From: Bicyclus anynana | Taxonomy: Eukaryota; Arthropoda; Insecta; Lepidoptera; Nymphalidae | DNA length: 64,000 bases | NCBI RefSeq assembly: GCF_947172395.1 | Contig: NC_069102.1 | Span: 13,106,250 to 13,170,249, forward strand | Reading direction: 5' to 3' | Shown here: positions 32,699 through 45,600 of the stretch, in pieces | Layout: each line of letters begins with the position of its first letter | How positions within the stretch are numbered: position 1 is the stretch's first letter | Notes under the pieces: generated by a model | What the model was told of the DNA's origin: nothing | Databases searched by the model: none | The model's input: the letters and a program-made list of their open reading frames with translations, nothing else | Position numbers and translations under genes: made by a program

Positions 32699-33230
32699 CA
32701 GCGGGGTGCACCGCGGCACGGGTAGGTGAGGTTTACTTTAGGCCAGTGGGTGCTGGTGTAATCGTGTACGCAATACTATGTTGCAAATAATTTTAAAGCC
32801 ATAAGTGGTTCTGCAGCAAATTCAAAGGAGGAAGCTAGAATACCTGGATCATATAATGCGACACTTCAAATATCACCTGCTCCAGCTTATTATCCAGGGA
32901 AAGATAAAAGGAAAACGAAGGCCTGGTCGTTGACATCTTGGGTCAAGAACTTACGTCAATGGTTTTATATGAGTACCAGATCACTCTTTCGGGCAGCAGT
33001 GAACAAAGTGAAATTAGGCTTAATGATTGCTGACCTTCAATAGGAGATGGCACTATCAGAAGAAGAAGATCAGCGGGGTGCACCATGAACAGGTGAGGTT
33101 GACTTTGGGACACTAGGGTGTTGGTGTAATCGTGTACGCAATAATTTGAAAGCTAACAGTGGTTCTGCAGTAACTTCAAAGGAGGAAGCTCGAATATCTG
33201 AATCATATAATGCGAAACCCCAAAAATCAG
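32699..33230 (+). repeat. ~165-bp direct repeat flanking a LINE 3' end
   Basis: 32699-32870 and 33072-33230 share CAGCGGGGTGCACC, TGTAATCGTGTACGCAATA, GTGGTTCTGCAG and TTCAAAGGAGGAAGCT, with scattered differences. The LINE fragment lies between them. Confidence 0.85.
32871..33069 (+). mobile_element. Non-LTR retrotransposon C-terminal/3' end
   Basis: Encodes, with breaks, ..QGKIKGKRRPGR.. and SWVKNLRQWFYMSTRSLFRA AVNKVKLGLMIADLQ, then GATGGCACTATCAGAAGAAG. This is the C-terminal tail and (GAA)-type 3' end of an RTE-like LINE. Confidence 0.8.
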
Positions 33231-33672
33231 AATCAAGATTTTTTGTAAATAAAAAAGCTGATCGTCTCATCGAGATAAAGGTACTCACGAAAAATTAACT
33301 TTTTAGTAATCAGTTGTAAAAAATATTGATCTCTGTATTGTAAAAGTATAACTAAAGCCCGGAGCGTTGCCGTAACTTAGAGTTCAATCACATAGAATGG
33401 CAACTCAACTTTGTTTGAGACAACACATAGACAACTTTTCTATGATTTTATTGCTTACACAGAATGCCTCCATACTATAATATAAAAAAAAATTTAAGGA
33501 TAAATATAATAAGGATAATGTCCACACCATCATCTAGTAGTAACCAGTACGTTATAGACACATTACACTAAACGTTTTGATCACTTAACTAGCAATAGGA
33601 AGTGCAGCTTTAGCCCAATTTAGATTTACACACACTAAATTTTTATTGTGACAGTAACTTTTAAACTTAAAG

Positions 33673-36600
33673 ATGGTGATAATTTTTGTAATTATTTCGT
33701 TGATTTTAGTTCAACAAAGTTCGGCCGTCATTTATCGTGTCAATGGTACGTATATATTTTGGTACTTATCATCTCTTCTTAAATACTTTGTCTAGATAGA
33801 CTAGAAGCATGGAGACGCAGTCCGACAATTTTTTTCCGAATGGGGATGAATATGTAGATTTTTATGGGACCATCAGGTAAATAAGGTAAATATTAACCAA
33901 TTAATATGTAAAAAACAAAGATTGTCTGGATGTTTGCAAAATAAATAATAATAAAATATTTTAAAATCTACTAAAAATCTTTTAACGTAACGTAGATGAA
34001 AATAAATGTAATAATGTAAAAAAGCTAAATATGAAATACATTAAACGTGACATTTTTCAATAAATGAACTATAAATATAGACGCTAAAATAACAAAGATA
34101 TTTGTAGTTTTATTTGAACGCCCATACATGATGATAACAATTAATAATAGTTTTATAATGATCATTATAAAACGTTTTTCAGGGATCCGTCACAGAGCCG
34201 AAAATATGACCCTATGAAAGTAATGATCGCAGATATCCTGTTACTTTTATATAAAATTGCTTTACTATTAGCATACTCCTAATTTATATACAATTTAATA
34301 ATCTGTCATCATCCCTATTGCCTCGACTGGTGACAGAACGGCTGGCTTTTTTTGCGCAAAGTATCAGCTTGACAGTCCAACCCGACAATGCAGCCATTTT
34401 TGCCACCATTCCATGTGGCCATTTGTACAGCTATTAGCTAACTATGTTGATATCAAAAATGCCTGTAGGCCAATCAACTTCTGGAAAACAGTGTTAAATA
34501 CTGATACCGCGAATAAAAAAATGTGTGCTAGCTCATTCTACTTGTAATGACGTCTAGAAAAATGTGCAAAAATTCAGACCTGCACATAAATAAATATTTA
34601 AATTTTTCATCTTAAATAATATGTTTTTTCATCTTCAAACATAATCTTTCAATCATTATTTAATACACGAAAAAAAACTTTACTGGAGCCGCCCGCTTTC
34701 TAGCGATAACGCGATCGCATTTAATGACCGCACGGAACTCTATTATAAACATTAAATAAAATATATTACGAATACAGGTTAAGTTTCACAAGTTAATATT
34801 TTTAATACGAAATTTTCTCTTCTTTAAGAATCTTATTGTAAAAATTGTCCAACACCATTAGTTTTGGAGTAATTTCCATTAATGTTGATCCCAATTTTTA
34901 TTTTTATTTAATTGTTAATAACTTTTTTTTTTTTATTGAGAAATAATACAATAAGGAACTTAAGCTAACTTATCCTAATAACTATACAAATCATGCCCAC
35001 GTGGAATGGTGGCAAGAATACTGGCTGCATTTCCGCGCTGGACAGCCAAGCTGATCCTTTGCGCAAAAAATGAGCCAGCCCTTCTGTCACCAGTCGAGGC
35101 AACAAGCCGCGGTGAAATAATAACTTTTGCAATTGTTTATGTGCGGGTTTGAAATTTTTGCACATTTTTCTAGACGACGAGTCGAATGACCTACCCCACG
35201 TATTTTTACTCGGGATATCAGTATTTATTAACACTGTTTTCCGGATGTTGATCGGCCTAGTAAACGGAATAGAAACTGCTTCTAAAACGAAAGAATTAAT
35301 TTTACCTACTTGGCGGCATGTCTTTTCCGGGTACAAACCATGGACCATGTGGCACGTGCTCAGACCAATTAATGTATAGGACCTGCCTCGCTAGACGTTA
35401 CTTTTCTGTCAAAGTATATGATCACCGATCTAATGCGATTGTAAAAACTGTCTCTATAGAATTGATGTTAAATAGTTTCAATCGTGTTCGTCGGTTAAAG
35501 AGCTCTGTAAAAATACCTTTTTGTGTAATTGAATTGTGTAAAAAACGGACAAAAACTTCTAGTTTAGTTTAACATATATACCAAATCTAAGCTCGTTTTC
35601 CTCAGAAAATGACAGACAATTTTGTTCGTGACTATGAGTGCGATACAGGCCCTTCTAATTGGTCTGAGGGCACGTGGTAGTGACATGTGGCCATTTGGCA
35701 CTGTGACTGCAAGCTCAGATTGGCAATTTAGAAAATACTAGCAAAACTCAGTGATTTCACCCGCATTGTTCCCATTCCCGTGGGTAGCGTAGCCAGGCGT
35801 CCGGATAAAGCTGGACATGGTCAGGCTTTTTGATTGCGTGTCCGGCCAAAATAAACTGTGTCCGGCTTTTTATATTTCGCAAACGAGCGTGGCCAAGCGC
35901 AGGCGAATCGATTGTTCATCAATAATTTAATTTTAGCTGATGACTTCATTTCACTGATTAACTCGATTTTATTAACCGACCTTTTGTGTTTTGTTATGTT
36001 AATATTTGTTACCTCATAACTTCGTCATTTATTAACTGCGTCGTTGTTAACCGATTCTGATAATTATTTTTTTGTTAGGAAAAAGATGTTACCAGGATGA
36101 TGAATGACAAGGAAACCAGGATCATAAGATGGAATCCTGGAGAAATGGATCAAGGGAAACTTTTGAAAATCGGAGGGGTGGCGTTTCTTAACTTTTTAAA
36201 CAACAGTGTTTAGAATTTCTTCAGTTAAATATTGTTATTGTTAATTATAAGAACAATTTTATCAATTATTCTTAAGTTAGGGTAAAGGTTAAAAGTTAGG
36301 TTAGAACATAAAAACTGGGGTAACCGGGTTTTAGGTCAGTCTTTAGGTTATAACCTAAAGCTATTTCAAGAGTACCTATCACTAAAAACATAAAAAAAAA
36401 AAACATTTTCATAAATCAATTGAACCGACTGCAAAATCAGAAAATAAACTAAAAAGCGAAAAATAACATCGTACGTGCAGCTACCTTCTGATCACTTTGA
36501 AAGCGGTGCCAACACAGTGATGCATTAACTCATGCCGTTTAAATCATAAAGTTTTACGATTTTCAGTCAGTTATCTCCCGTGATTCTTTCAGAAACGGCT

Positions 36601-39600
36601 TTAATTAATATGTCACTGGCTTAGCACCGCCTTCAAAGTGATCAGAAGGTAGCACGTACGATGTTATTTTTCTCATTTATGTTCTGATTTTGAAGTCGGT
36701 TAAATGTTTTTATATATATGTTATTAAAATTTAACTAGAGTTTTAATTAAAATCAAAAAAATCTTGATTTTTCATACAATTATTTCGGAGACAAAAATTA
36801 TAATTTAATAAGAAAAGAAAGAAAGAAAATAAATTTATTCAAATCTAAAAGTTACAGACAGTCAGTACCCTATCCTTATGACAGCATGTCTGTCTGTAAC
36901 CCTTAAAAAGAAAGGGTGTACAGCTCAGCTTATGCCGTGCACTACATACAAGCATAACACACGGCGCTGATTTTCAGCTGAGACCCGTGTGACGTCACAG
37001 CTTATAATTGTACAAATAAATTGACATTAACTAAATTAAATTAAAATAAGCAGCAAATATGTGGTACATTTTAAAAATATATAATTACTAATAATAATAA
37101 TTTTTTATAATGTTGTGTGACCGGGCTTTTTACCCAAATGTCAGGCCGAACTAGTCGGTTTGTCCGGCTATTAGGGTTGGCGACCTGGCAACCCTACCCG
37201 TGGGATAATGGGCATAGCCTGTAATTTTGTGATCCAATAATTTTTGAGTTTATTCGTTACATACAAAAGTACAAATCTTTTGTCTTTATTAGTATAGATC
37301 AGTGTAGACTTTGTTATTTTTTTACAAGTTAGCCCTTGACTACAATCTCACCTGGTGGTAAGTGATCATGCAATCTAAGATGAAAGCGGGCTAACTTGTT
37401 AGGAGGGGGATGAAATTCCACACACCTTTCGGTTTCTACACGACATCGTACCGGAACGCTAAATCGCTTGGCGGTACGTCTTTGTCGGTAGGGTGGTAAC
37501 CAGCCACGGTCGAAGCCTCCCAACAGCCAAATCGTGACAGTAAATCTTATTATCACTCTTGATAATAAGATCTACCGTCATATTGTGAACTGAAAATACA
37601 GATTACAATTTAAAGTGTAAATTTATGGAACTGAAACCGTTAAATTGCAATCTTAAAACGTCAACTGTCCGAACTTGCCCCTGATTGGTCGGTGTCCATA
37701 GAGTTAGGAATGAAACATATATGTCAGTCAAATAAAATACTTCAAGATTTGTAACATCACGTATTTATTTGTTATTTATTATACCTAAAGACTGACCTAA
37801 TGATGCTTTCCTAGATTTTGAATGAAGAATGTGTCTGACCGCAATTTAACTAGGCAAAGGTGAATAATTTATTTCTTATCACTATTAAATAACAGATGAA
37901 GGTCATCATCATCATTATCAACCCATATTCGGTTCACTGCTGAGCTCGAGTCTCAGAGGGGGTCTCGAGAGGGGTTAGGCCAATAGTCCACCACGCTGGC
38001 CCAATGCGGATTGGCAGACTTCACACACGCAGAGACTTAAGAAAATTCTCTGGTATGCAGGTATCCTCACGATGTTTTTTTTTCACCGTTTGAGACACGT
38101 GATATTTAATTTCTTAAAATGCACACAACTGAAGAGTTGGAGGTGCATACCCCGGACTGGATTCGAAGCCTCACCGTCCGGAATCGGAGGCAGAGGTCAT
38201 ATCCACTGGGCTATCATGGCTCATGAAGGTTTATATTTTTAATTAGCTGACGCCACGCATTTTCACTCGCGTGGTTCCCGTTCGCGTAGGAATGCGGGGA
38301 TAAAATATAGCTTATAGCCTTCCCCGATAAATAGGCTATCTAACACTGAAAGAATTTTTCAAATCGAACCAGTAGTTCCTGAGATCAGCGCGTTCAAACA
38401 AACTCTTCAGCTTTATAATATTAGTATAGATGTTTGAGTTAGACCATCTTAGAAGGAAAATGTCAGTTATTGGCAGTGGTTCAGAACACGACATTGAACC
38501 TTGTTAAGGAAACATAAATAATAAAACGTGTAGCTAAACTGGTTTAACTGGCTGTTTAGCTGCGTTTCTTAGAAATACTTATATATAGAACAAGAGCCTG
38601 CGGTAATTAGACCTGCCTCAATTTATGAAGGTTTGTCGCCCATGCTCCATACCATAGATAAATAAGTCATCATTTTGACGTGGATACGTCTTTAAAATTG
38701 CTTCCAAAATGGGATGTCATTCTAAAAAACTAATGTACATAAATCGGGGGATACAGTTTGCTAATGTAGCTACGTAACTATCATATCTATCCAAAATGTA
38801 ATGACACCATTAGATAGCTGAAGAATCAAAGAATTTTATACGCTAAGTTATAACTATGGTAATTTATATGCATTGGAGAGGGAAGCGCTGAAAATTTGAG
38901 CCTTATTATTTCCATAAAGAATGTAACATGCATAAAATAATAAATGAGATACAAAAGTACAATTTTCTTAATTTTTTTTTTTCTCTCTTCCTTTCTTAAT
39001 CAGTATGGACCCCTCATGTCCAATGAAAGTCTCCTCCATTTTCCCCCATATCTGTCTATCTTTCGCTTTAGTGATCCAATTTTCACCGGCTTTTTTTATA
39101 ACTTCATCAATCCATTTCTCTCTTGGTCTACCTCTTTTTCTTTTGAATGTATACATACATACATACAAAATATTAGTGTAAAATAAATATAGTGGGTAGC
39201 AATTGCGTAAAAGTAAAAAAATATAATCAAAAAATCTGTGGTCGGCCTAAATGCGTCAAAAATGATGTTTGCACTACGAAACCAGTAAAAGCAATGTTAC
39301 TTGATGTACTAAACGTCAAACTAATTGTTAAGTAATATTTTTGTCAAATTCTCCATTATGGGATTTATTATAGTGACGTCATAAAACAGTTGAAATATAG
39401 ACCATAATGGCCGAAGGCGTTTTGGCTCGTATTATCAAAAACATATTAAAAATAAACTAAAATTTTCATGTAATGTATGTCTTGAAAAATATGAAAAAAA
39501 AAATAGTAGAATCGACAATCTAGTAGAGCTATCTCTCCGCGTCGTGTTCCTGATTACTGAGGGTCGTGACCCCTATCACACATTCGCGACATTTTCCCGC

Positions 39601-42600
39601 ACTTTTTTTTGAAGTGGAAGTCTTTTCGAGATGTTGAGCTTTTTTTTTATTCTACACAAGTTAGCTCTTGACTACAATCTCACCTGATGGTAAATGATGA
39701 TGTAATCTAAGATTGAGGCGGGCCAACTTGTTAGGAGTAGGATGAAAATCCACACCCCTTTCGGTTTCTACACGACATCGTACCAAAACGCTCCGAGGCC
39801 GAAGCCTCCCACCAGCCAGACTTGGATCAATTAAGAAAACCTCAATCGGTCCAGCCGGGGATCGAACCCAGGACCTCCGTCTTGTAAATCCACCGCGCAC
39901 ACCACTGCGCCACGGAGGCCGCTAAAAGTTGAGTTGTTTCAACACCGATGCATTGGTCCTATGCGCTGTCCACGGTACACGGAGAATTCTTCGCCAACAC
40001 CTTTTAGTCTTAAAGTTATTTGGTCTTAAATAGAACGATAATGAACTATTTAAGACCATTTAGAAAAATCTGTCAACTAGCCTATTGTGATGATCAAGTC
40101 TGAAGGTTGTAGTCTAGTAACCTTTCAGAAAGCGAGTATCGCAAGATGCCGCCACTGTACGCATTGGATGATTACTCAGAGTGCCTGCTGCAGCCTGAGG
40201 GCTTGTACTGCGTGGCGGACTATCATCTCTTCTCCAACGCACACTCGGACCTCATGCACTTTATACAAGTAAGCACGCTGACTAGAGTTGCACATTTATT
40301 TTTTATTCTTTACAAGCCCTTGACCACTATCTCACCTGACGGTAAACCTGACGGTGATCTGATCTAAAATGGAAACGGCCTAACTTATTATGATTAGGAT
40401 GAAAATCCACACCCCTTTCAGTTTCTACATGATGAGTTGCAACGTTTAAAGCCTTTTACTTGGTACATCTTTGTCGGTACAGTGGTAACTAGCCACGGCC
40501 GAAGCTTCCCACCAGCCAGTCCTGGACAAATTCAGAAACCTCAATCGAATCGAGTCGTATCCAGAACCTCAGTCTTGTAAGTCCACCACGCATACCACTG
40601 CGCCACGGAAGCCGTCAATACATATTTTAATCCTTGGACCAAGCAAATAGCCTAGCTGATCGATGCAGGGTACTCGATAGGATACTGTAATAGTAATGGC
40701 TCTTTGCCAGTTAACATACAGCGAATAGCAATAGCTTTCACACACCTTTAGTTTCACCGGCAACAATACTCTCCAGCCAGAATCATAGCAATGTTGCTTG
40801 GTGACAAAAATTTGGTTTGAAATAGAATAATAATAAAAAATAATGATGTAGTGCTTTCACGGACGAGCTATTAACAGACCAAATTAAAACCTTTATTTTC
40901 ATTAGTATCTGTCAATTTTCAACTATGAAACAATTTAAAGTGTCATTATACACTTTACTTTATTAATTTTGTGCTGTTATTTTTATTTTATTAATAGGAA
41001 TACTCAGCATTCAAAAGGAAACATTACAATTATACATTAATACACAGAGGCACCTGCGTTTCGATTACCTGTAGAGATTACATTCATAGAATAAATGAAA
41101 CAGGGGACCTAGAGATGATCCTTGGAGAATGCCTCAACGAATCCCTATGGAGAAGCCACAAGCTAGAAGCAAGTTTGGCTGAACTAAAATATTGCAAGAG
41201 TGCCGAAGATAAAACGATTCTCGAGTTAAGTGATTTCCTTGTAGCTGCTGTTTATGTTATTTTAATTACGCTAAACATAATCGGAAGCTTTTACGACATC
41301 TTGTTATGCGAAAAAGACAGTAAAACAGGTATTAAACTTATAATTATCAACAATTGCTCAACATTTATGATTAAATACGTATAACTTAAAGACCAATTAT
41401 ATCCTTGTTATTTCAAAAAACATGTTTCAATCTGCTTGCAGAAGTAGGTACAGTATTTATTAATGTATAACAAGAAAACATATATATGTAAATTTGTTAA
41501 TGTAATTTTAATCTATTTAAATATTTTTTTTATTTATTACAATTAGGTAATTAACAAATTAAAGCACAATTGAAAATAGTAAGTTGTATTTTTAAACGTG
41601 CGTCGAATATTAATTAAATATATTGTTTCTTTAACAGTTGATATAAGCTTTTATGATTTGATGTATTTTTAAGATTTGTCAAAATACTGCTGCAACTTTT
41701 CCAGACTTTCCAAAAAGAGGGAAGATTTAAAGCAGCAAATCTAAGAAACAATTCGAAAGCACCATTCCCAAGCACGTCTCTAACATTTTACATCACCTCT
41801 GCTATAGCGAGGCATGGCACTGTAGCAGGCCTTAAAATAAGCTGACAATGATCAATGATTCAAAAAATAATAATGATATTTACCTATTTATCGTAATAAT
41901 AAACTTTGTCTTACTTAGGAAACCCGTACTTGCTATCGTTTTCAATGAGGCGCAACTGGTCGAAGCTTACCGCGCCAGGTGGAAGCGGACCTGACTCTAG
42001 GATGGAACGATTGAAATTATTCAATGGATTAAGGTATAAATGAAGAACATAAGAAATACATCTGATGATTTGTCACTAGAGGAATACATTTACAACGATT
42101 GATCTCAAAGTATTCGAGTTATTAGTATATAACAAAGTCGCTCACATGGTGTATAAGTACTTATAAGTAGATATCGTATATTCGATAATAGAATCATCGA
42201 TTTATATTTGAAACCTAGCTTCTGTAGAAGCAGTAGCGTCTTCTATTAACTTTTGACAATTTCCTTTTGTATTCTGCAAATCCCAAATATGTTAAAGAAG
42301 GAAAGAAAGAAAATACACAGAATACGCCAAAAAGAAGTAACTAAAATGAAAAGATATTTAATAAAATCAAAAGATGAAGATATAGGATGAAAATGCCACT
42401 GTTCTATGTATCAATGTTGTTTGTAATCCTGTCGATCTCAAAAAATCTAGGTTCGATTCCCAGCAGGTGTCAGTTTAGGATTTTATATTTTCTGGATTCG
42501 TTCAGGTCTAGTATTTAATAAAATCAAAAGATGAAGTGATATTACGCACCTGGTTTAAGTTTCTATAGTTATGATGATAGAGAAATATTTTCTTTCTCTC

Positions 42601-45600
42601 AATCATTAGTTGACAAAAGATACAGATCATTATATACTTTAGGGTAAACTTATATGTGTTCGCATGTGACTCTGAACATCGAATAACTAAAAGAAACAAA
42701 TAAACAAATTACTTAATACAAAAATCTGTTTACTTTCTTTAGAGCAATGACGTCAGTCTGTGTGATATTCTCTCACGCTGCACTAATTTTGTCCACGTCA
42801 TACATCGCGAACCCGCGTTTTGTTGAACAGGTAAGTAATTATTTACAGTAACATCATCATCACCATCATATCAACCACTGCACTACATAGGCCTTTTGCC
42901 GGGACTTCCAACGTCACGAACCTGAGCCGCCTGCATCCAGCGAATCCCTGCGAATCGCTTGATGTCGTCAGCCCACTTGGTGGAGGGTCGACCAACACTG
43001 CGCTTACTAGTTCAGGGTCGCCATACCAGCACCTTGGGACCACAACATCCGTCGGCTTTTCGAACTATGTGCCGCCAATTTCCACGTCCTGTAGACGCGG
43101 CGCTAAAGTCCTAATGGCGCTCATTGTCAGTTAGTAATGGTGGTCTTATTTTAGTCAATTGCAATGTATTATTTTAAGTTTAACTTATTATTATTGTTTA
43201 TTTTAGTTAATAAGGTTGTTGTGTGCTGTGTTTGTGGCGGCATCTGGTCAACGGTTTCAACTGAAAACCAGCGCTGCATGCTCTTTTTATTTAAAGAGTA
43301 TGTAGCATTATGCTGAGTTGGATCCCTTTACTGGGTTGTGCCACACATCGCAGGATATTGTTAAAGAACAAATTGTGTTGTGTGGCATAATTCTCTAATA
43401 AAGCTTTTTTCTTTCTTTCATTCTTATTATCAGTTGTAAGGCGCTGTCAATTATTTTAGTTCACATTTTAGCCGAGGGACTTCTTTCGTGGCGCGGAGTC
43501 TATTTAATATATTGGACTTTTTTATTTCAGATATATGACGATCTGTCAAAACAAATGCTTCTCAACGGCAACTTTGTGACGCACACATTTTTCGTAATGT
43601 CCAGTTTTCTGTTGGCGTACAACTTACAGATACAGTCTGAAAAAACTGAAATTACTTGGATACATATACCAAAAGGCATTCTGTTAAGGTGGATCAGGTA
43701 ATGATAAATTAAAAAAAATAAAGATTAATGTTCTGTTTAATGACACTGATAACAAGTTTGTGAAATTATATTACAAAGTGTAACGTCTTAAATAACGTAA
43801 CGAGTACCTATACCAGACCTTTATCTTTTTAAGCAAATAATATTAATTCACAATCGAATGTCAGCAACATGTACAAAATATATTATAAAATCTTTTTAAC
43901 AAAAAAATAACTGACGTCAAAGATGCATTACTCTAAAAAGCGAAAAATAATCCGCTCGTAATCGGAAAAATGAATCGAAAAATCGAAAAAAGGAATCGTA
44001 CTGTGGTGCTATGCCAAATAGGCTCTTATTAAAGTTTATTTTGTTTTTAGCACCGCCTTTCAACCAAAAATGAAGAGGAATAATGTAACAAACATTAAAA
44101 AAAACACACGCATCAAACTAAGACCCTCCTCCTTTTTTTTTGCTGTCGGTTAAAAATAAAACTAAAACTAAGTACAACAAATGAAACAATTGACAAACGA
44201 TCTAATCACAAAACTTGAGGGTAAGAATGTAAAATGTAAAGTACGCGTAAATGTAATGCCAGGAATGAGCACAGATAGTTACATTACATTACATTTCGAT
44301 AATATTTTCAAAACTCAAAAAATAATAAATCTTGTTTATTTCAATTAGGCTTTAATGCTCCATTAGAGAAAATAACGGTTTGATAGGACTTGGTGAAACC
44401 CTTTATAACATTAAATTATAACAAGCAGAGCAGAACTATAAAGTAAACCCTAAACCCTTAATAACATTAGCAGAGCATTAAACTATAAAGTGAACCCTAA
44501 ACCCTTAGTAACATTAGCAAAGGCAGAGCATTAAACTATTACTTTTTAAATAACTAACAGAGACTGGTGAAATCAGCACTTAGTTTACAAGCATTTGAAA
44601 CATCTAGTTTGAATGCTTCAAAAGAGAGGTTCTGCTGTGAAGAGCCAACAATAATCTCAACAGTTGCTCTTTTTGAAATCACCGTTTACAATAGAAAATT
44701 CTTACTAAAACATCAGTGTATTGTTTTCAGATTAACTCCATCATACGCTCTAGTGATAGCTACAATCAGTACATGGATGCGCTACATGGGCAGTGGCCCA
44801 ATGTGGGACCTGATCGTGGTCAGTGAGGCCAACTACTGCCGCCACTATTGGTGGGCCAACATATTCTACTTCAATAACTACATCTATAAATATGACATCT
44901 GTTTCCCGCATGGATGGTTAGTATGTTTTATATATTTTGTTTTTTATAATAGTTTTTTATTTAAAGTTTCATTCTGAACAGTATGGTTTTACAAAAGGAG
45001 GTAATACAACTGATCCCGGCGCTAAACAAATAAATACAATTGATGGAGGTGCTAAACTTTTAAAACATATATAAGAAGCATGGGAAAGTTCTAAGAATGA
45101 TATTGGTGTGTTCTGTAATTTGTCCAAGGCATTCGATTGTGTTGACCATAACACTCTTTTACTTAAGTTAACTTACTATGGCATCAAAAGTGTTGCTCTT
45201 GATCTCATTACCTCTTACCTCAGTGATAGAACACAAAAGGTATGAATAAGTTATATAGATTCGCACGGTTCTCCTACCATAATAGGCTCCACAGGGTTCA
45301 ATTCTGGGTCCTTTTCTATTCTTAGTGTACATAAACGATTTAGGTACCACACCATGCCGACGGCATATGTGAGATAAAGATAACTTTGATGATGTAAACC
45401 GCATGTAATTTAATTTTCAATGCAAATAGGTTTGGGTGTACTCTTCTATAACAAGATCCCCATGACTGCCATTCGCGATCAAATTCCGACAAATTACTGG
45501 TCGGTGGATTCTTGGAGAATGACGTTGCCACAGTACGTCTCTGCCTCCTTCTCTCGGTACGTCCCACGTCGTTTGCGGAGTGTGTGGCAGGGCCATAAGC

